This document shows positions 35,972 to 45,184 of a stretch of DNA of 54,088 bases, in pieces (positions within the stretch are counted from its first letter, which is position 1; the number at the start of each line of letters is the position of its first letter). The position numbers and the translations under genes are program-made. The notes beneath the pieces were generated by a model. It saw only the letters and a list, made by a program, of their open reading frames with translations. It ran no database searches and had not been told where the DNA came from. The stretch spans positions 1 through 54,088 of the forward strand of contig CAZAEO010000002.1 of NCBI GenBank assembly GCA_964484285.1, written 5' to 3'. The DNA comes from CAZUQP01 sp964484285. GTDB taxonomy: Bacteria; Pseudomonadota; Gammaproteobacteria; DSM-16500.

Positions 35972-37378
35972 ATGCCATTTATTCCGCATACCGAAGAGGA
36001 TGTAAAAGAAATGTTAGCGGTGATTGAAGCAGCTAACATAGAAGAATTGTTTGATGAAATTCCAGCAGACTTGCAAATAAAAAATTTGCCGACAATTCCA
36101 GAACAATTAACTGAAATGGAATTATCACGTTTAATGCATGCACGTGCAGCATGTGATGCTACGGCATTATGTTTTATTGGTGCGGGTGCATACGAACACC
36201 ATATTCCTGCAGCGGTGTGGGATGTCGCTAGTCGCGGTGAATTTATGACAGCGTATACACCTTATCAGGCGGAAGCAAGCCAAGGGACTTTGCAAGTCCT
36301 CTATGAATATCAAACGATGATGGCAAGTTTGATGGGTTTAGCGGTATCCAATGCTTCCCTTTATGACGGTGGTTCAGCGTTGGCGGAAGCTGTGTTGATG
36401 GCGGTACGTTCACATCGAAAAAATCATTCACATCGTATTTTGATCCCACAGACAGTACATCCTTATTATCGTGAAGTCGTAGAAACGATAGTGAGTCAAC
36501 AAAATATTGATATTGTGGAAGTGCCTTTTGATCCAACAACTGGACGTATTACGCTTGAACAACTTGAACAATTGACTAAAGATGATTTAACTGCGCTTGT
36601 GATTCCGCAGCCCAATTTTTTTGGCGTAATAGAAGATGTAGATAGTTTAACAGATTGGGCGCATGCACATCATGCGCTGGTAGTTGGTCTAGTCAATCCA
36701 TTAGCTATGGCGTTGTTAAAACCGCCAGGTCAGTGGGGTAAGCAGGGCGCAGATATTGCGTGCGGCGAGGGCCAACCATTGGGTGTGCCGCTTGCATCGG
36801 GAGGGCCTTATTATGGATTTATGTGTTGTAAACAAGACTATATACGACAACTGCCGGGGCGCATTGTAGGGCGTACAGTAGATCAGCGTGGTAAGTCAGG
36901 CTTTGTGTTAACTCTGCAAGCGCGTGAACAACATATTCGTCGTGGAAAAGCGACCTCTAATATCTGTACCAACCAGGGTTTGTTAGTGACTGCAAGCACT
37001 ATCTATATGAGCTTGCTGGGGCCAAAAGGATTACGTCAAGTAGCATTGGTTGCTCATCAGAATTTACAAGTATTGCGGGATAAATTAACGCAGATAAATG
37101 GGGTGCGCTTGATGTTTCAGGAGCCGATGTTTCATGAAATGCTTATAAAACTCGATAAACCAGTTGAACAGGTACTCATTGATCTTGCAAAAAAATATCA
37201 TATTCAAGCTGGTTTTAACATTAAAAAATGTTATCCCGAATTAGGTGAATGTTTATTGATTTGCGTCACAGAAACAAAATCGCGGCAAGAATTAGAATGG
37301 TTTGCAGATAAGTTACGTGACGTGTTAGCAGTCAATACGAATGCTACGCAAAAAATAGATGCTGTTCCTGCAAAGTAA
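35972..37378 (+). CDS. gcvPA: Glycine dehydrogenase (decarboxylating) subunit 1
   Basis: This 468-residue N-terminal half of the P protein is encoded as a separate subunit, as in Coxiella, Legionella and Gram-positives. Motifs include MPFIPHTEEDVKEML at the start, CFIGAGAYEHHIPAAVW, the YTPYQAEASQGTLQVLYEYQ stretch and ATSNICTNQGLL. It lacks the PLP lysine, which lies on the second subunit. It overlaps no neighbour and is followed by gcvPB after 49 bp. Confidence 0.96.
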   Translation: MPFIPHTEEDVKEMLAVIEAANIEELFDEIPADLQIKNLPTIPEQLTEMELSRLMHARAACDATALCFIGAGAYEHHIPAAVWDVASRGEFMTAYTPYQAEASQGTLQVLYEYQTMMASLMGLAVSNASLYDGGSALAEAVLMAVRSHRKNHSHRILIPQTVHPYYREVVETIVSQQNIDIVEVPFDPTTGRITLEQLEQLTKDDLTALVIPQPNFFGVIEDVDSLTDWAHAHHALVVGLVNPLAMALLKPPGQWGKQGADIACGEGQPLGVPLASGGPYYGFMCCKQDYIRQLPGRIVGRTVDQRGKSGFVLTLQAREQHIRRGKATSNICTNQGLLVTASTIYMSLLGPKGLRQVALVAHQNLQVLRDKLTQINGVRLMFQEPMFHEMLIKLDKPVEQVLIDLAKKYHIQAGFNIKKCYPELGECLLICVTETKSRQELEWFADKLRDVLAVNTNATQKIDAVPAK

Positions 37379-37427
37379 TAACGAGTTCCATCTGTGTTGC
37401 GGAAAGGGGGATTGAGGGAGAATTTTT

Positions 37428-38891
37428 ATGGCTGAATTAATTTTCGAATTATCAAAACAGGGCCGCAGTGCACGTGCACAAGCACCACAGGTGAATACTA
37501 ATCAAATAGATATTCCAAAACAGTTTTTGCGCACCACTGAACCTTTATTGCCAGAAGTATCGGAATTACAAGCAGTGCGACATTTTACTCGGTTATCACG
37601 CAAGAATTTTTCAATTGATACGCAATTTTATCCGCTTGGTTCTTGCACCATGAAATATAATCCGCGTGGTGCACATCATTTGGCGATGCTGGAAGGATTT
37701 TTAAATCATCACCCGCTCTCATTAGATATGAATAGCCAAGGATATATGGCATGTGCATACGAGTTGCAAACGATTTTAAAGACAGTGACGGGCATGCAAG
37801 GTGTTTCTCTTACACCGATGGCAGGCGCTCAAGGTGAATTTGCTGGAGTTGCAATGATTCGCGCATACCATCATGCGCGCAATGATTTGGCGCGCGTAGA
37901 ATTTCTTGTGCCTGATGCGGCGCATGGTACCAATCCGGCATCGGCAGTGCAGTGTGGTTTTAAAGTGCGAGAAATTCCAACGGATGTCAATGGAAATGTG
38001 GATATTGATGCATTGCAAGCAGCCGTTGGGCCGCAAACCGCAGGCATTATGTTAACGAATCCGTCTACATTGGGTGTGTTTGAACAGAAGATTCAAGAAA
38101 TTGCCAACATTATTCATCATGTAGGTGGTTTACTCTATTATGACGGTGCGAATTTAAATGCAATTCTAGGTAAAGTGCGTCCAGGTGATATGGGTTTTGA
38201 TGTGATGCATATTAATTTACATAAGACGTTTGCAACGCCACATGGCGGAGGTGGGCCTGGGGGTGGGCCAGTTGCAGTGAGCGAACGTTTAGCACCTTTT
38301 TTGCCGATTCCAATCATCGAAAAAACAGGCGACACGTATCGTTGGTTAACTGAAATAGATTGTCCACAAACTATTGGCCGTTTATCTACTTTCATGGGTA
38401 ATGCGGGAATTATTTTGCGTGCTTATATCTACGCGCGCTTACTGGGTAAAGAGGGAATGTTGCGTGTTGCAGAATATGCAACACTGAATGCAAATTATTT
38501 ACTCGCTCGCTTAAAAAAAGCGGGTTTTACACCCGCTTATGCTTTCCGTCGTGCGAGTCATGAATTTATTATTACTTTAAAAAAAGAAGCAAAAGAATTT
38601 TCGATTACAGCGCTTGATGTAGCAAAACGCTTGTTGGATTACGATTTTCATGCGCCTACCATGTATTTTCCGTTATTGGTGCCCGAATGTTTATTGATTG
38701 AACCAACTGAAACAGAAAGTAAAGAAGTACTCGATGCCTTTGCCGATACCATGATTCGCATTCTACATGAAGCGAAATCCAATCCTGAGTTAGTAAAAAA
38801 CGCACCGCATAATTTACCAGTGCGTCGTTTAGATGAAGTAAAGGCAGCAAGAGAATTGGATGTGGTATTTCACAAATCAAATTCTGGATAG
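37428..38891 (+). CDS. gcvPB: Glycine dehydrogenase (decarboxylating) subunit 2
   Basis: This 487-residue C-terminal half of the P protein holds the pyridoxal phosphate. The Schiff-base lysine is K266 in HINLHKTFATPHGG, followed by the Gly-rich loop GGPGGGP. Other landmarks are FYPLGSCTMKYNPR and AAHGTNPASA. It completes the gcvTHPAPB operon; the L protein is not in the window. Its last 22 bases overlap the convergent radical SAM gene. Confidence 0.96.
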   Translation: MAELIFELSKQGRSARAQAPQVNTNQIDIPKQFLRTTEPLLPEVSELQAVRHFTRLSRKNFSIDTQFYPLGSCTMKYNPRGAHHLAMLEGFLNHHPLSLDMNSQGYMACAYELQTILKTVTGMQGVSLTPMAGAQGEFAGVAMIRAYHHARNDLARVEFLVPDAAHGTNPASAVQCGFKVREIPTDVNGNVDIDALQAAVGPQTAGIMLTNPSTLGVFEQKIQEIANIIHHVGGLLYYDGANLNAILGKVRPGDMGFDVMHINLHKTFATPHGGGGPGGGPVAVSERLAPFLPIPIIEKTGDTYRWLTEIDCPQTIGRLSTFMGNAGIILRAYIYARLLGKEGMLRVAEYATLNANYLLARLKKAGFTPAYAFRRASHEFIITLKKEAKEFSITALDVAKRLLDYDFHAPTMYFPLLVPECLLIEPTETESKEVLDAFADTMIRILHEAKSNPELVKNAPHNLPVRRLDEVKAARELDVVFHKSNSG

Positions 38892-39931
38892 TGATGAATA
38901 TTGCCTTGATAATCTTCAATGCAGCATTGTTGTGCTGCGTTAAGACAATTTTCTTCAATGCTTATGTAATTAGGACCTATCGGAACTTTTCCGTGACCAC
39001 CTGGAATATCTAAAACATAGGTTGGCTGACAAATACCAGAAAATCTTCCTCGTAGTTGTTTCATAAGATGTTGTCCTTCTGCGATAGTCGTTCGAAAATG
39101 TGCTGTGCCTTTTGCTAAATCGCCATGATGAAGATAATAAGGTTTAATGCGATGTTTAATGAAGCAACGCATCAGTGTGCTCAGTACTTCAATAGTATCA
39201 TTGAGATTTTTTAATAACACGGTTTGACTCAACATAGGAATGCCCGCATCGATGAATGCTGCGCAAGCACGAATGGCTTCCTGAGTAAATTCTTTTGGAT
39301 GGTTTGCATGTAATACGATATAAACAGGTTTTTTACATTTAATGGCAGCAATCATTTTTTTATTAATCCTATTCGGTTCAACGATAGGGACACGAGTATG
39401 AATGCGTATGACTTCAACGTGATCTATTGCAGTTAAGCGATTAAAAAATTCTTTTAACATAACAGGTTTTAAAATCAGTGGATCTCCACCGGTAATAATG
39501 ACTTCCCATATTTCTTTATGATTTTTAATATAAGTAAATGCAAGTTCGAGTTCTTCGGGTGTTAACGTTTCAGAAGAAGCGCCCACTTTTTCTTTGCGAA
39601 AACAAAATCTGCAATACACGGGACACACATGAACAGGTGTAAAAAGGCAGCGGTCAGGGTAGCGATGGATAATGCCCTTTGCTGCAGTGTGAGGCATATC
39701 TCCTATAGGGTCACTCTTTTCTTTTGCGGAAATATTCAGTTCTTCAATGCTCGGAATGAATTGTTTGGCAATGGGGTCATCAGGGTTTGTTTTATCGATG
39801 AGTTGATGCATATGATCAGTCACAGAAATCGAAAAATGTCTAACCACGTCCTGTAAAGCAGATAAATCTGTCTTTTGAATCAAATTTTGATTGGATAACG
39901 CTTCTAAGGTTCGGATGGGTTTCTTTTTCAT
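38870..39931 (-). CDS. KamA-family radical SAM aminomutase (lysine 2,3-aminomutase or EpmB-like)
   Basis: This 353-residue radical SAM enzyme has the cluster motif CPVYCRFC (C103, C107, C110). The PLP-lysine region lies in PTYVLDIPGGHGKVPIGPN. The short length resembles EpmB, which converts lysine to beta-lysine for EF-P modification. The conserved GGHGKVPIGPN end and the FRKEKVG following the cluster are closer to true lysine 2,3-aminomutase. No efp or epmA is in the window to decide. It lies 36 bp after the FTR1 permease gene on the same strand and overlaps gcvPB at its 3' end by 22 bases. Confidence 0.85.
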   Translation of the reverse strand: MKKKPIRTLEALSNQNLIQKTDLSALQDVVRHFSISVTDHMHQLIDKTNPDDPIAKQFIPSIEELNISAKEKSDPIGDMPHTAAKGIIHRYPDRCLFTPVHVCPVYCRFCFRKEKVGASSETLTPEELELAFTYIKNHKEIWEVIITGGDPLILKPVMLKEFFNRLTAIDHVEVIRIHTRVPIVEPNRINKKMIAAIKCKKPVYIVLHANHPKEFTQEAIRACAAFIDAGIPMLSQTVLLKNLNDTIEVLSTLMRCFIKHRIKPYYLHHGDLAKGTAHFRTTIAEGQHLMKQLRGRFSGICQPTYVLDIPGGHGKVPIGPNYISIEENCLNAAQQCCIEDYQGNIHHYPEFDL

Positions 39932-39967
39932 ACAATCAACAACTCATAGCAAATTTCGAATTTAGGA

Positions 39968-40801
39968 TTATACAGGTATAGGGGTTGCCAATGACAGAAT
40001 ACCTCTTTCCTTATATTTCGCAGCAATAACAATAACAGTCAGTGTTAGCAGGTAGAAGAGCGCTTGCATTCCATTAGGATTTTCCTGATAACCGATTAAT
40101 ATAAATAAAAATCGTCCCAATATACTATGTTGCGGCAATAAAGATGATGTATTCCATAGCGAGTTAATCAGTGGAGGCAGAAGGTGTGCATGCACTAATT
40201 TGCCCGCAGCATTTGCTGCCATTCCGCCAGCAATCAGCGTGAGCAGCATGCTGGGAATTTGAAATAAATATTTTATGGAAATGCGCAGTAATCCATAATA
40301 CATGCATAAGCCAAACAAGCATCCTAAGCTTAAACCAAGCAAACTTCCCAGCAAAATAGATAGCCCTGTTGTTTGACCAGTTGCCATCAGTCCATAGAGG
40401 AATACGACTATTTCACTGCCTTCGCGCAAAACTGCCAAGCCAATGATAATAGCGAGGACATACAATGGTTTTTTTCCTGCAGCGATGGCATGACTCATTT
40501 GTTTCATGTTGTTAACAATCATTTTGCCATGTATTTTCATCCAAACGACTGTCCAGCCAATCATAATGACAGCAATAAATAATACGCACGCATTGAAGTA
40601 TATTTTTCCTTGATCACCAGCAAGAAAAGAAACTGATTCTGTTATCAGAGCGAAGAGGAAGGCGCCGCCTATTCCGCTTATAATGCCTAGCCCAATCCAC
40701 TTCCCTTTATTTTTGAGCTCGCGAGTTGCTGCAAGTACGACGCACATGATAATAGCGATTTCAAACACTTCGCGAAAAACAATAATGGCAGCGCCCCACA
40801 T
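39968..40801 (-). CDS. FTR1-family iron permease
   Basis: This 277-residue membrane protein has seven or so helices and is of the FTR1/EfeU family, which moves iron across the inner membrane. The second iron-binding motif is canonical (REGSE). The first, near the N-terminus, is REVFE (residues 10-14) instead of REGLE, which keeps the Arg and both Glu. AAAGGA lies seven bases before the start. A Fur box overlaps the promoter. No EfeO or EfeB partner is adjacent, so ferrous or ferric specificity is open. Confidence 0.9.
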   Translation of the reverse strand: MWGAAIIVFREVFEIAIIMCVVLAATRELKNKGKWIGLGIISGIGGAFLFALITESVSFLAGDQGKIYFNACVLFIAVIMIGWTVVWMKIHGKMIVNNMKQMSHAIAAGKKPLYVLAIIIGLAVLREGSEIVVFLYGLMATGQTTGLSILLGSLLGLSLGCLFGLCMYYGLLRISIKYLFQIPSMLLTLIAGGMAANAAGKLVHAHLLPPLINSLWNTSSLLPQHSILGRFLFILIGYQENPNGMQALFYLLTLTVIVIAAKYKERGILSLATPIPV

Positions 40802-40834
40802 GATGTGTTCCTTTAGACATAAAGAGATTTAAAT

Positions 40835-40853
40835 GCAAATGATAATCATTCTT
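40835..40853 (-). promoter_or_regulatory. Fur box of the FTR1 gene
   Basis: The 19-mer GCAAATGATAATCATTCTT matches 15 of 19 positions of the Fur consensus and holds the intact central ATGATAATCATT. It overlaps the predicted -10 of the iron permease promoter and ends 33 bases before the start codon, an ideal place for iron-dependent repression. Confidence 0.8.
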
Positions 40854-40867
40854 AATAAAAAATACAA
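40839..40867 (-). promoter_or_regulatory. Promoter of the FTR1 gene
   Basis: On the minus strand TTGTAT (40862-40867) and TATCAT (40839-40844) are separated by 17 bases. The -10 matches five of six and the -35 three of six positions. The -10 lies within the Fur box. Confidence 0.5.
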
Positions 40868-40887
40868 GTTCTATACTTGAATCCAAG

Positions 40888-41622
40888 TTATAAAATATGC
40901 TCCAAGCCATATACCAATTGATTCAGATGCATGACTTTTTTGCAGGCTAAAATAATGCCTGGCATAAAGCATTCTCTATCGATGGCATCATGCCGTAATG
41001 TCAGTGTTTCGCCTGTGCCACCAAAAATAATTTGTTGATGTGCAACGAGTCCTGGCAAGCGAACGGCATGAATAGCGATGTCTTGATAATTTGCACCGCG
41101 TGCGCCTGGAATGACTTCTTTTGATTGTTTTATTGAAGTTTTGGGTAGGCTGCGCGTAGCGGATAATAATTCCGCTGTTCGTACAGCAGTACCAGAAGGA
41201 CTATCGAGTTTGTCAGCATGATGCATTTCGATGATTTCAACATATGGAAAATAAGTTGCAATTTCTTGAGCGTACTTCATCATCAGTATTGCCCCCAACG
41301 AAAAGTTAGGCGCAATCACGCCACCTAATTTAAGTTGTGCGCAACGCGTTTGCAGAGGAGCGACTTGTTCTTTCATTAATCCTGATGTACCGATAACAGG
41401 ATGTGCGCCTGCATCAATGATGGTTTGTAAATTTTGTAAAACGGCATCAGCGTGGGTGAAATCAATGACGACTTGTGCGCCAGTCTGTTTGATTTCTGCA
41501 GCAAGATGATGATCGCGACCTGTTTGGCCTGCTAAAATCAATTCAGGATTATTATTAATGGTTTTGGCAGTCAGTTGCCCCATTTTGCCAAAGGCGCCAT
41601 TCACTAGAATACGAATTGTCAT
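40888..41622 (-). CDS. dapB: 4-hydroxy-tetrahydrodipicolinate reductase
   Basis: DapB performs the NAD(P)H-dependent reduction in the lysine and diaminopimelate pathway that feeds peptidoglycan. The 244-residue protein has the nucleotide-binding GAFGKMGQ at the N-terminus, GTSGLMKEQ, and the catalytic EMHHADKLDSPSGTA with His and Lys in place. It is slightly shorter than E. coli DapB (273), mainly through loop shortening around residue 60. It is upstream of the FTR1 gene, which has its own promoter. Confidence 0.95.
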   Translation of the reverse strand: MTIRILVNGAFGKMGQLTAKTINNNPELILAGQTGRDHHLAAEIKQTGAQVVIDFTHADAVLQNLQTIIDAGAHPVIGTSGLMKEQVAPLQTRCAQLKLGGVIAPNFSLGAILMMKYAQEIATYFPYVEIIEMHHADKLDSPSGTAVRTAELLSATRSLPKTSIKQSKEVIPGARGANYQDIAIHAVRLPGLVAHQQIIFGGTGETLTLRHDAIDRECFMPGIILACKKVMHLNQLVYGLEHIL

Positions 41623-41806
41623 GTATTACGCTATCCTCAAGATGCTGTAAAAGATCATGAGGACATTATATACCCATTGCACCACATGATGCGATTTTTA
41701 ATCGTCTGTCTTGCAGTTCAGGGGGCTGTTAAGGGTTCTTTAATAAAATTGAATTATAAAGTATGTATGAATATATCTTTATATGTTGACTAAGGGAAAG
41801 CAAGCA

Positions 41807-43405
41807 ATGCATGCACGTGAATATAAAGCAATTTCTTCGCCTGATTTTGAAACAGGAATCACTGAATACGCAGTCGGTTGTCCTAACTTTTCTGATGCTG
41901 AATTAGCCGTTTTAAATGGATTAAGCCTCCAGAAGCTTACGTATATTCGTCATCTTACTGTGGAAATGGTTACTAAACTAATTGATCCGGAAAACAAAGA
42001 AAATATCATACCGAAACACATCGCGAGTACGGATAAAGAAGTGGCTGGTTTTAAAGGAAAATTGCAAAAATTAAATCAAAATCAGTTCATCGCTCTGCAA
42101 GATAAACTTAAGCGCATTACTCAAGAAACAGAAAAAATGGATCCTCGACTCAATACGCAGCTTTATATTTATCAAGTAAAAAACTCGAAAGATCTTGATT
42201 TTGGCATGCTGTCTCGCATTATGAATGAATGGCCAGTCTGTATTGAGCAACAGTGGCTTCAAGTATGGAATAATCGTTTTATTAAAGCGGTGAATCAATG
42301 CAAGCTTGATCAAGAAGGAATGACAATCGATGAAAAAAGTAAAAAAACAATGCGCAAGATGTTGCACGATGCAATTAAACAAGGTCTTAATGATTTATGT
42401 GATGCGGAAGGACAAATAAAAATATCTCTTAGAAAAGCATTATGGTTAGAAGAGTTGGCTATTTCTGAAGAAGAGTTACTTAAAAAGTTATTGTCGACTT
42501 ACTTAACAAATCAACTTGTTTTAACTCATCCAACGGACAAGGAAATTAAACAGAGCGCTATGTTGCAACACTATTTTTTCACAGAGTTACAAACAAGCAC
42601 ATTAAGACAGAGTGTGAGTTCTTTTGTTGCTATGAGTCAACTGCATGAGGCTGTCAAAAAACGTAAAAAAGAGTATGGGGAACAAGATCCGTTATATCAA
42701 GGCGGTCTTGATGCTTATCACGAGGCAAGCACGTTACGTGAAAAAATAATACAAAACCCTGATGCGGATCATAGAAATAAAGAATTAGAATCATTTAATC
42801 GTACCGTTAGCTGTACTGCTGCTGTTATGAGAGAACCGCAAAATGCGCTGGTTCAAATAGACTTGGTTGATGCAATTCAATGTGCACCCGTTAAAACATC
42901 AAGCCGGTGGGAAAAGTTAGGTGCTGTGGCATTATTTGTTCTGGGAGTGGCTGTTATTCTATTGGCAGGTGCTATTGCTGCTTATGCAGGTTTTGTGTCC
43001 GTTGAGCCGGGTTTAAAAATTGCTGGCGCTTGTTTTGCTGCTGCAGGCGCATTGTGGGGTAGATATCAATATCAAAAATCTTATCTATTGGGGAAAAGCA
43101 TGTCGAAGGTGCTAAATATAGCCAGCTCCTTTCCTCTGGAACAAAAGGCGGTGATTGACGAAGAAGTGGCTTCTGTTTATCAGTATTTAGAGAATCAAGT
43201 GATGGGTAAAGCAAAAGAAATTGCTGTTTTTTTAAAAGCGATTAATAAGCAAGGGGACAAACAGCTTAAAGATTTGCTTGCGAATGCGAATATCAATGAA
43301 AATGCTGCTATGCAGCTAACAGAATTATTAAAAAAAGATCATGTGCTTTGTCTGTCAGTCTTGCATCATATCTCTCTTCATTCCATTAAACGAATAGCTA
43401 AATAA
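41807..43405 (+). CDS. Hypothetical helical protein with C-terminal transmembrane pair
   Basis: This 532-residue protein has no recognised family. Residues 1-365 are charged and almost entirely helical (Lys/Glu/Gln rich), followed by two hydrophobic segments at about 371-396 and 404-420. The 110-residue C-terminal tail is again helical. The design recalls Legionellales effectors that insert a helical hairpin into host membranes; translocation is not shown. The ATG at 41807 is preferred over the one at 41783 because AGGGA lies upstream of it. The 184-bp gap upstream is AT rich without a clear promoter. Its last 51 bases overlap the convergent ABC ATPase gene. Confidence 0.7.
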   Translation: MHAREYKAISSPDFETGITEYAVGCPNFSDAELAVLNGLSLQKLTYIRHLTVEMVTKLIDPENKENIIPKHIASTDKEVAGFKGKLQKLNQNQFIALQDKLKRITQETEKMDPRLNTQLYIYQVKNSKDLDFGMLSRIMNEWPVCIEQQWLQVWNNRFIKAVNQCKLDQEGMTIDEKSKKTMRKMLHDAIKQGLNDLCDAEGQIKISLRKALWLEELAISEEELLKKLLSTYLTNQLVLTHPTDKEIKQSAMLQHYFFTELQTSTLRQSVSSFVAMSQLHEAVKKRKKEYGEQDPLYQGGLDAYHEASTLREKIIQNPDADHRNKELESFNRTVSCTAAVMREPQNALVQIDLVDAIQCAPVKTSSRWEKLGAVALFVLGVAVILLAGAIAAYAGFVSVEPGLKIAGACFAAAGALWGRYQYQKSYLLGKSMSKVLNIASSFPLEQKAVIDEEVASVYQYLENQVMGKAKEIAVFLKAINKQGDKQLKDLLANANINENAAMQLTELLKKDHVLCLSVLHHISLHSIKRIAK

Positions 43406-44149
43406 TTTGTGACTGAGTTTTTGAAAATCACGTTGGTAAAGCCGTGACAAATTTGTTGTATTCAACATAGATGGCGTTTCGCCAAATAGACATTCTCTAT
43501 CGGCAAATAGCATCAAGATGTGAGTGCAATAGTGGTGGGCAATATGAACATCATGTAGCGCCATCAAAATGCTAACAGGATTTTTTTCCGCGAGTTGTTT
43601 AAAATGATCAAGCAGTTTAATTTGGTGATGCAGATCAAGATGATTTGTGGGTTCATCCAGCAGATACAGTTGTGGTGTCTGAGTCAATAAAGTCGCAATA
43701 GCAAGTCGACGTCGTTCCCCACCCGATAAAGTTTGAATGTTTTGTAAGAGTTTTTTTTCAAGTTCTACGAGAGCGAGCGCTGTGAGTGCGATTTTTTTAT
43801 CATCATCACTTGCTTGACGAAAATAATTGACATGTGGATAGCGTCCATTCATGCAGAAATCAAATACTGCTTGAGGGAAAAAATAGCTGGTATCTTGGAA
43901 TAAAATTCCGATGCTGCGTGCAATTTCTTTAGCTGTCAGTGCATTTAAGTTTTTTTCACCTAAATAAATTTTTCCCTGAAAAGGGCGAATTAAACCCGCA
44001 AGAGTATGTAATAAAGTTGTTTTGCCGGATCCATTTAAACCTATGATTCCCCATATTTCACCGGCTTTAACTGTTAAATTCAATGCCTGGCAAATGAACG
44101 TGTTGGCTACTTGCAGAGTCAATTGTTCTGTCATCAATAAGGTAGTCAT
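43355..44149 (-). CDS. FecCD-type ABC transporter ATPase (iron-siderophore/B12 family)
   Basis: This is a 264-residue ATPase of the BtuD/FecE/FepC class. It has Walker A GLNGSGKTT, signature LSGGERRRLAIATLL, Walker B LYLLDEPTNHLD and switch His in MALHDVHIA. It starts within the stop of the permease gene (ATGA), so the two are translationally coupled. No periplasmic binding protein is adjacent, so the ligand (B12, heme or siderophore) is unknown. The 3' end overlaps the convergent orphan gene by 51 bases. Confidence 0.9.
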   Translation of the reverse strand: MTTLLMTEQLTLQVANTFICQALNLTVKAGEIWGIIGLNGSGKTTLLHTLAGLIRPFQGKIYLGEKNLNALTAKEIARSIGILFQDTSYFFPQAVFDFCMNGRYPHVNYFRQASDDDKKIALTALALVELEKKLLQNIQTLSGGERRRLAIATLLTQTPQLYLLDEPTNHLDLHHQIKLLDHFKQLAEKNPVSILMALHDVHIAHHYCTHILMLFADRECLFGETPSMLNTTNLSRLYQRDFQKLSHKLFSYSFNGMKRDMMQD

Positions 44150-45117
44150 CGTTGCAATAATGCCAGAAAAATTGGCACTCCAAGTAAAGTCATGACAATA
44201 CCGACGGGTAATTGTTGTGGTGCAAAAACAATCCTAGACAAGGTATCAGCGATAGTTAATAAGCTACCACCTAATAGTACGCAGCCAGGAAGTAGATAGC
44301 GATGATCTTGTCCGCATAATAAACGAAATAGATGTGGCACAATCAAACCGATGAAACCAATGCATCCTGCGAGAGAAACGGCAGCAGCGGTGAAGAGAGA
44401 ACTTAAAAGATAAATTTGCATTTGTAATCGTTCCGTGTGAATGCCGAGCGCTTTAGCATGTAATTCACCTTGCATCAGAATATTTAATTGCTTACCTAAG
44501 CCTATACTGATGATCAGTCCGATCAATAAAATACAGGCTTCCACAACGGGTAAGTGAGCATAGCTTAAATCACCGAGCAACCAAAATAACATGCTGCGTA
44601 ATTCTGTATTGGGACTTATGAGTAGAATAAAGCTAATCAATGCAGCAAAGCCACTTGCAAGCGCGATACCTGTTAATAAAATCGCATGACTTTGCCAAGT
44701 ATTTTTTCTATTTGCTAGCAGGAAGACCAATAGGATGGCCGTCAGACTGCCAAGCCATGCGCTACCTGTTAACCAGCAGCCACCTAATCCGCAAAGCATA
44801 CACAGTAAGGAAGCAACAGCCGCACCACCTGAAATACCTAGTACATAAGGATCGGCGAGCGGATTGCGTAACAATATTTGCATCATTGCGCCTGCTAATG
44901 CGAGCAAGCTGCCGCTCACAAATGCGGCTAATGTGCGTGGTAAGCGTAAATCAAAAATAATTTTATGGGTGAGAGAGTCATGATGATGTTGCGGCAGCGC
45001 ATTAAAAAGTTGCTGAAAGCTGATTAAAGTACTACCTTTAAAAAGAGAAAATAAGATACTTGCTGCAGCAAGTATCGATAGCATAATAAAAATCGGTATT
45101 TTAGTGGTCATCGTCAT
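44146..45117 (-). CDS. FecCD-family ABC transporter permease
   Basis: This 323-residue inner-membrane permease of the BtuC/FepD/FecD family has about ten helices. Typical are LRLPRTLAAFVSGSLLALAGA, LLRNPLADPYVLGISGGAA and the GFIGLIVPHLFRLLCGQDHR loop that contacts the ATPase. It is the first gene of a two-gene unit. The 67-bp upstream region shows no Fur box, which weakly favours B12 over iron as cargo. Confidence 0.9.
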   Translation of the reverse strand: MTMTTKIPIFIMLSILAAASILFSLFKGSTLISFQQLFNALPQHHHDSLTHKIIFDLRLPRTLAAFVSGSLLALAGAMMQILLRNPLADPYVLGISGGAAVASLLCMLCGLGGCWLTGSAWLGSLTAILLVFLLANRKNTWQSHAILLTGIALASGFAALISFILLISPNTELRSMLFWLLGDLSYAHLPVVEACILLIGLIISIGLGKQLNILMQGELHAKALGIHTERLQMQIYLLSSLFTAAAVSLAGCIGFIGLIVPHLFRLLCGQDHRYLLPGCVLLGGSLLTIADTLSRIVFAPQQLPVGIVMTLLGVPIFLALLQR

Positions 45118-45184
45118 AAACTATTTGCTGAATAATTCACTTTTTGGAACAATGCAGTATAAGTGATTTCTAGGTGGTTGCTAA

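Noticed and set aside
38870..38891. Frameshift at the gcvPB-kamA junction
   Set aside because: Both proteins end naturally; a 22-base convergent overlap needs no frameshift.
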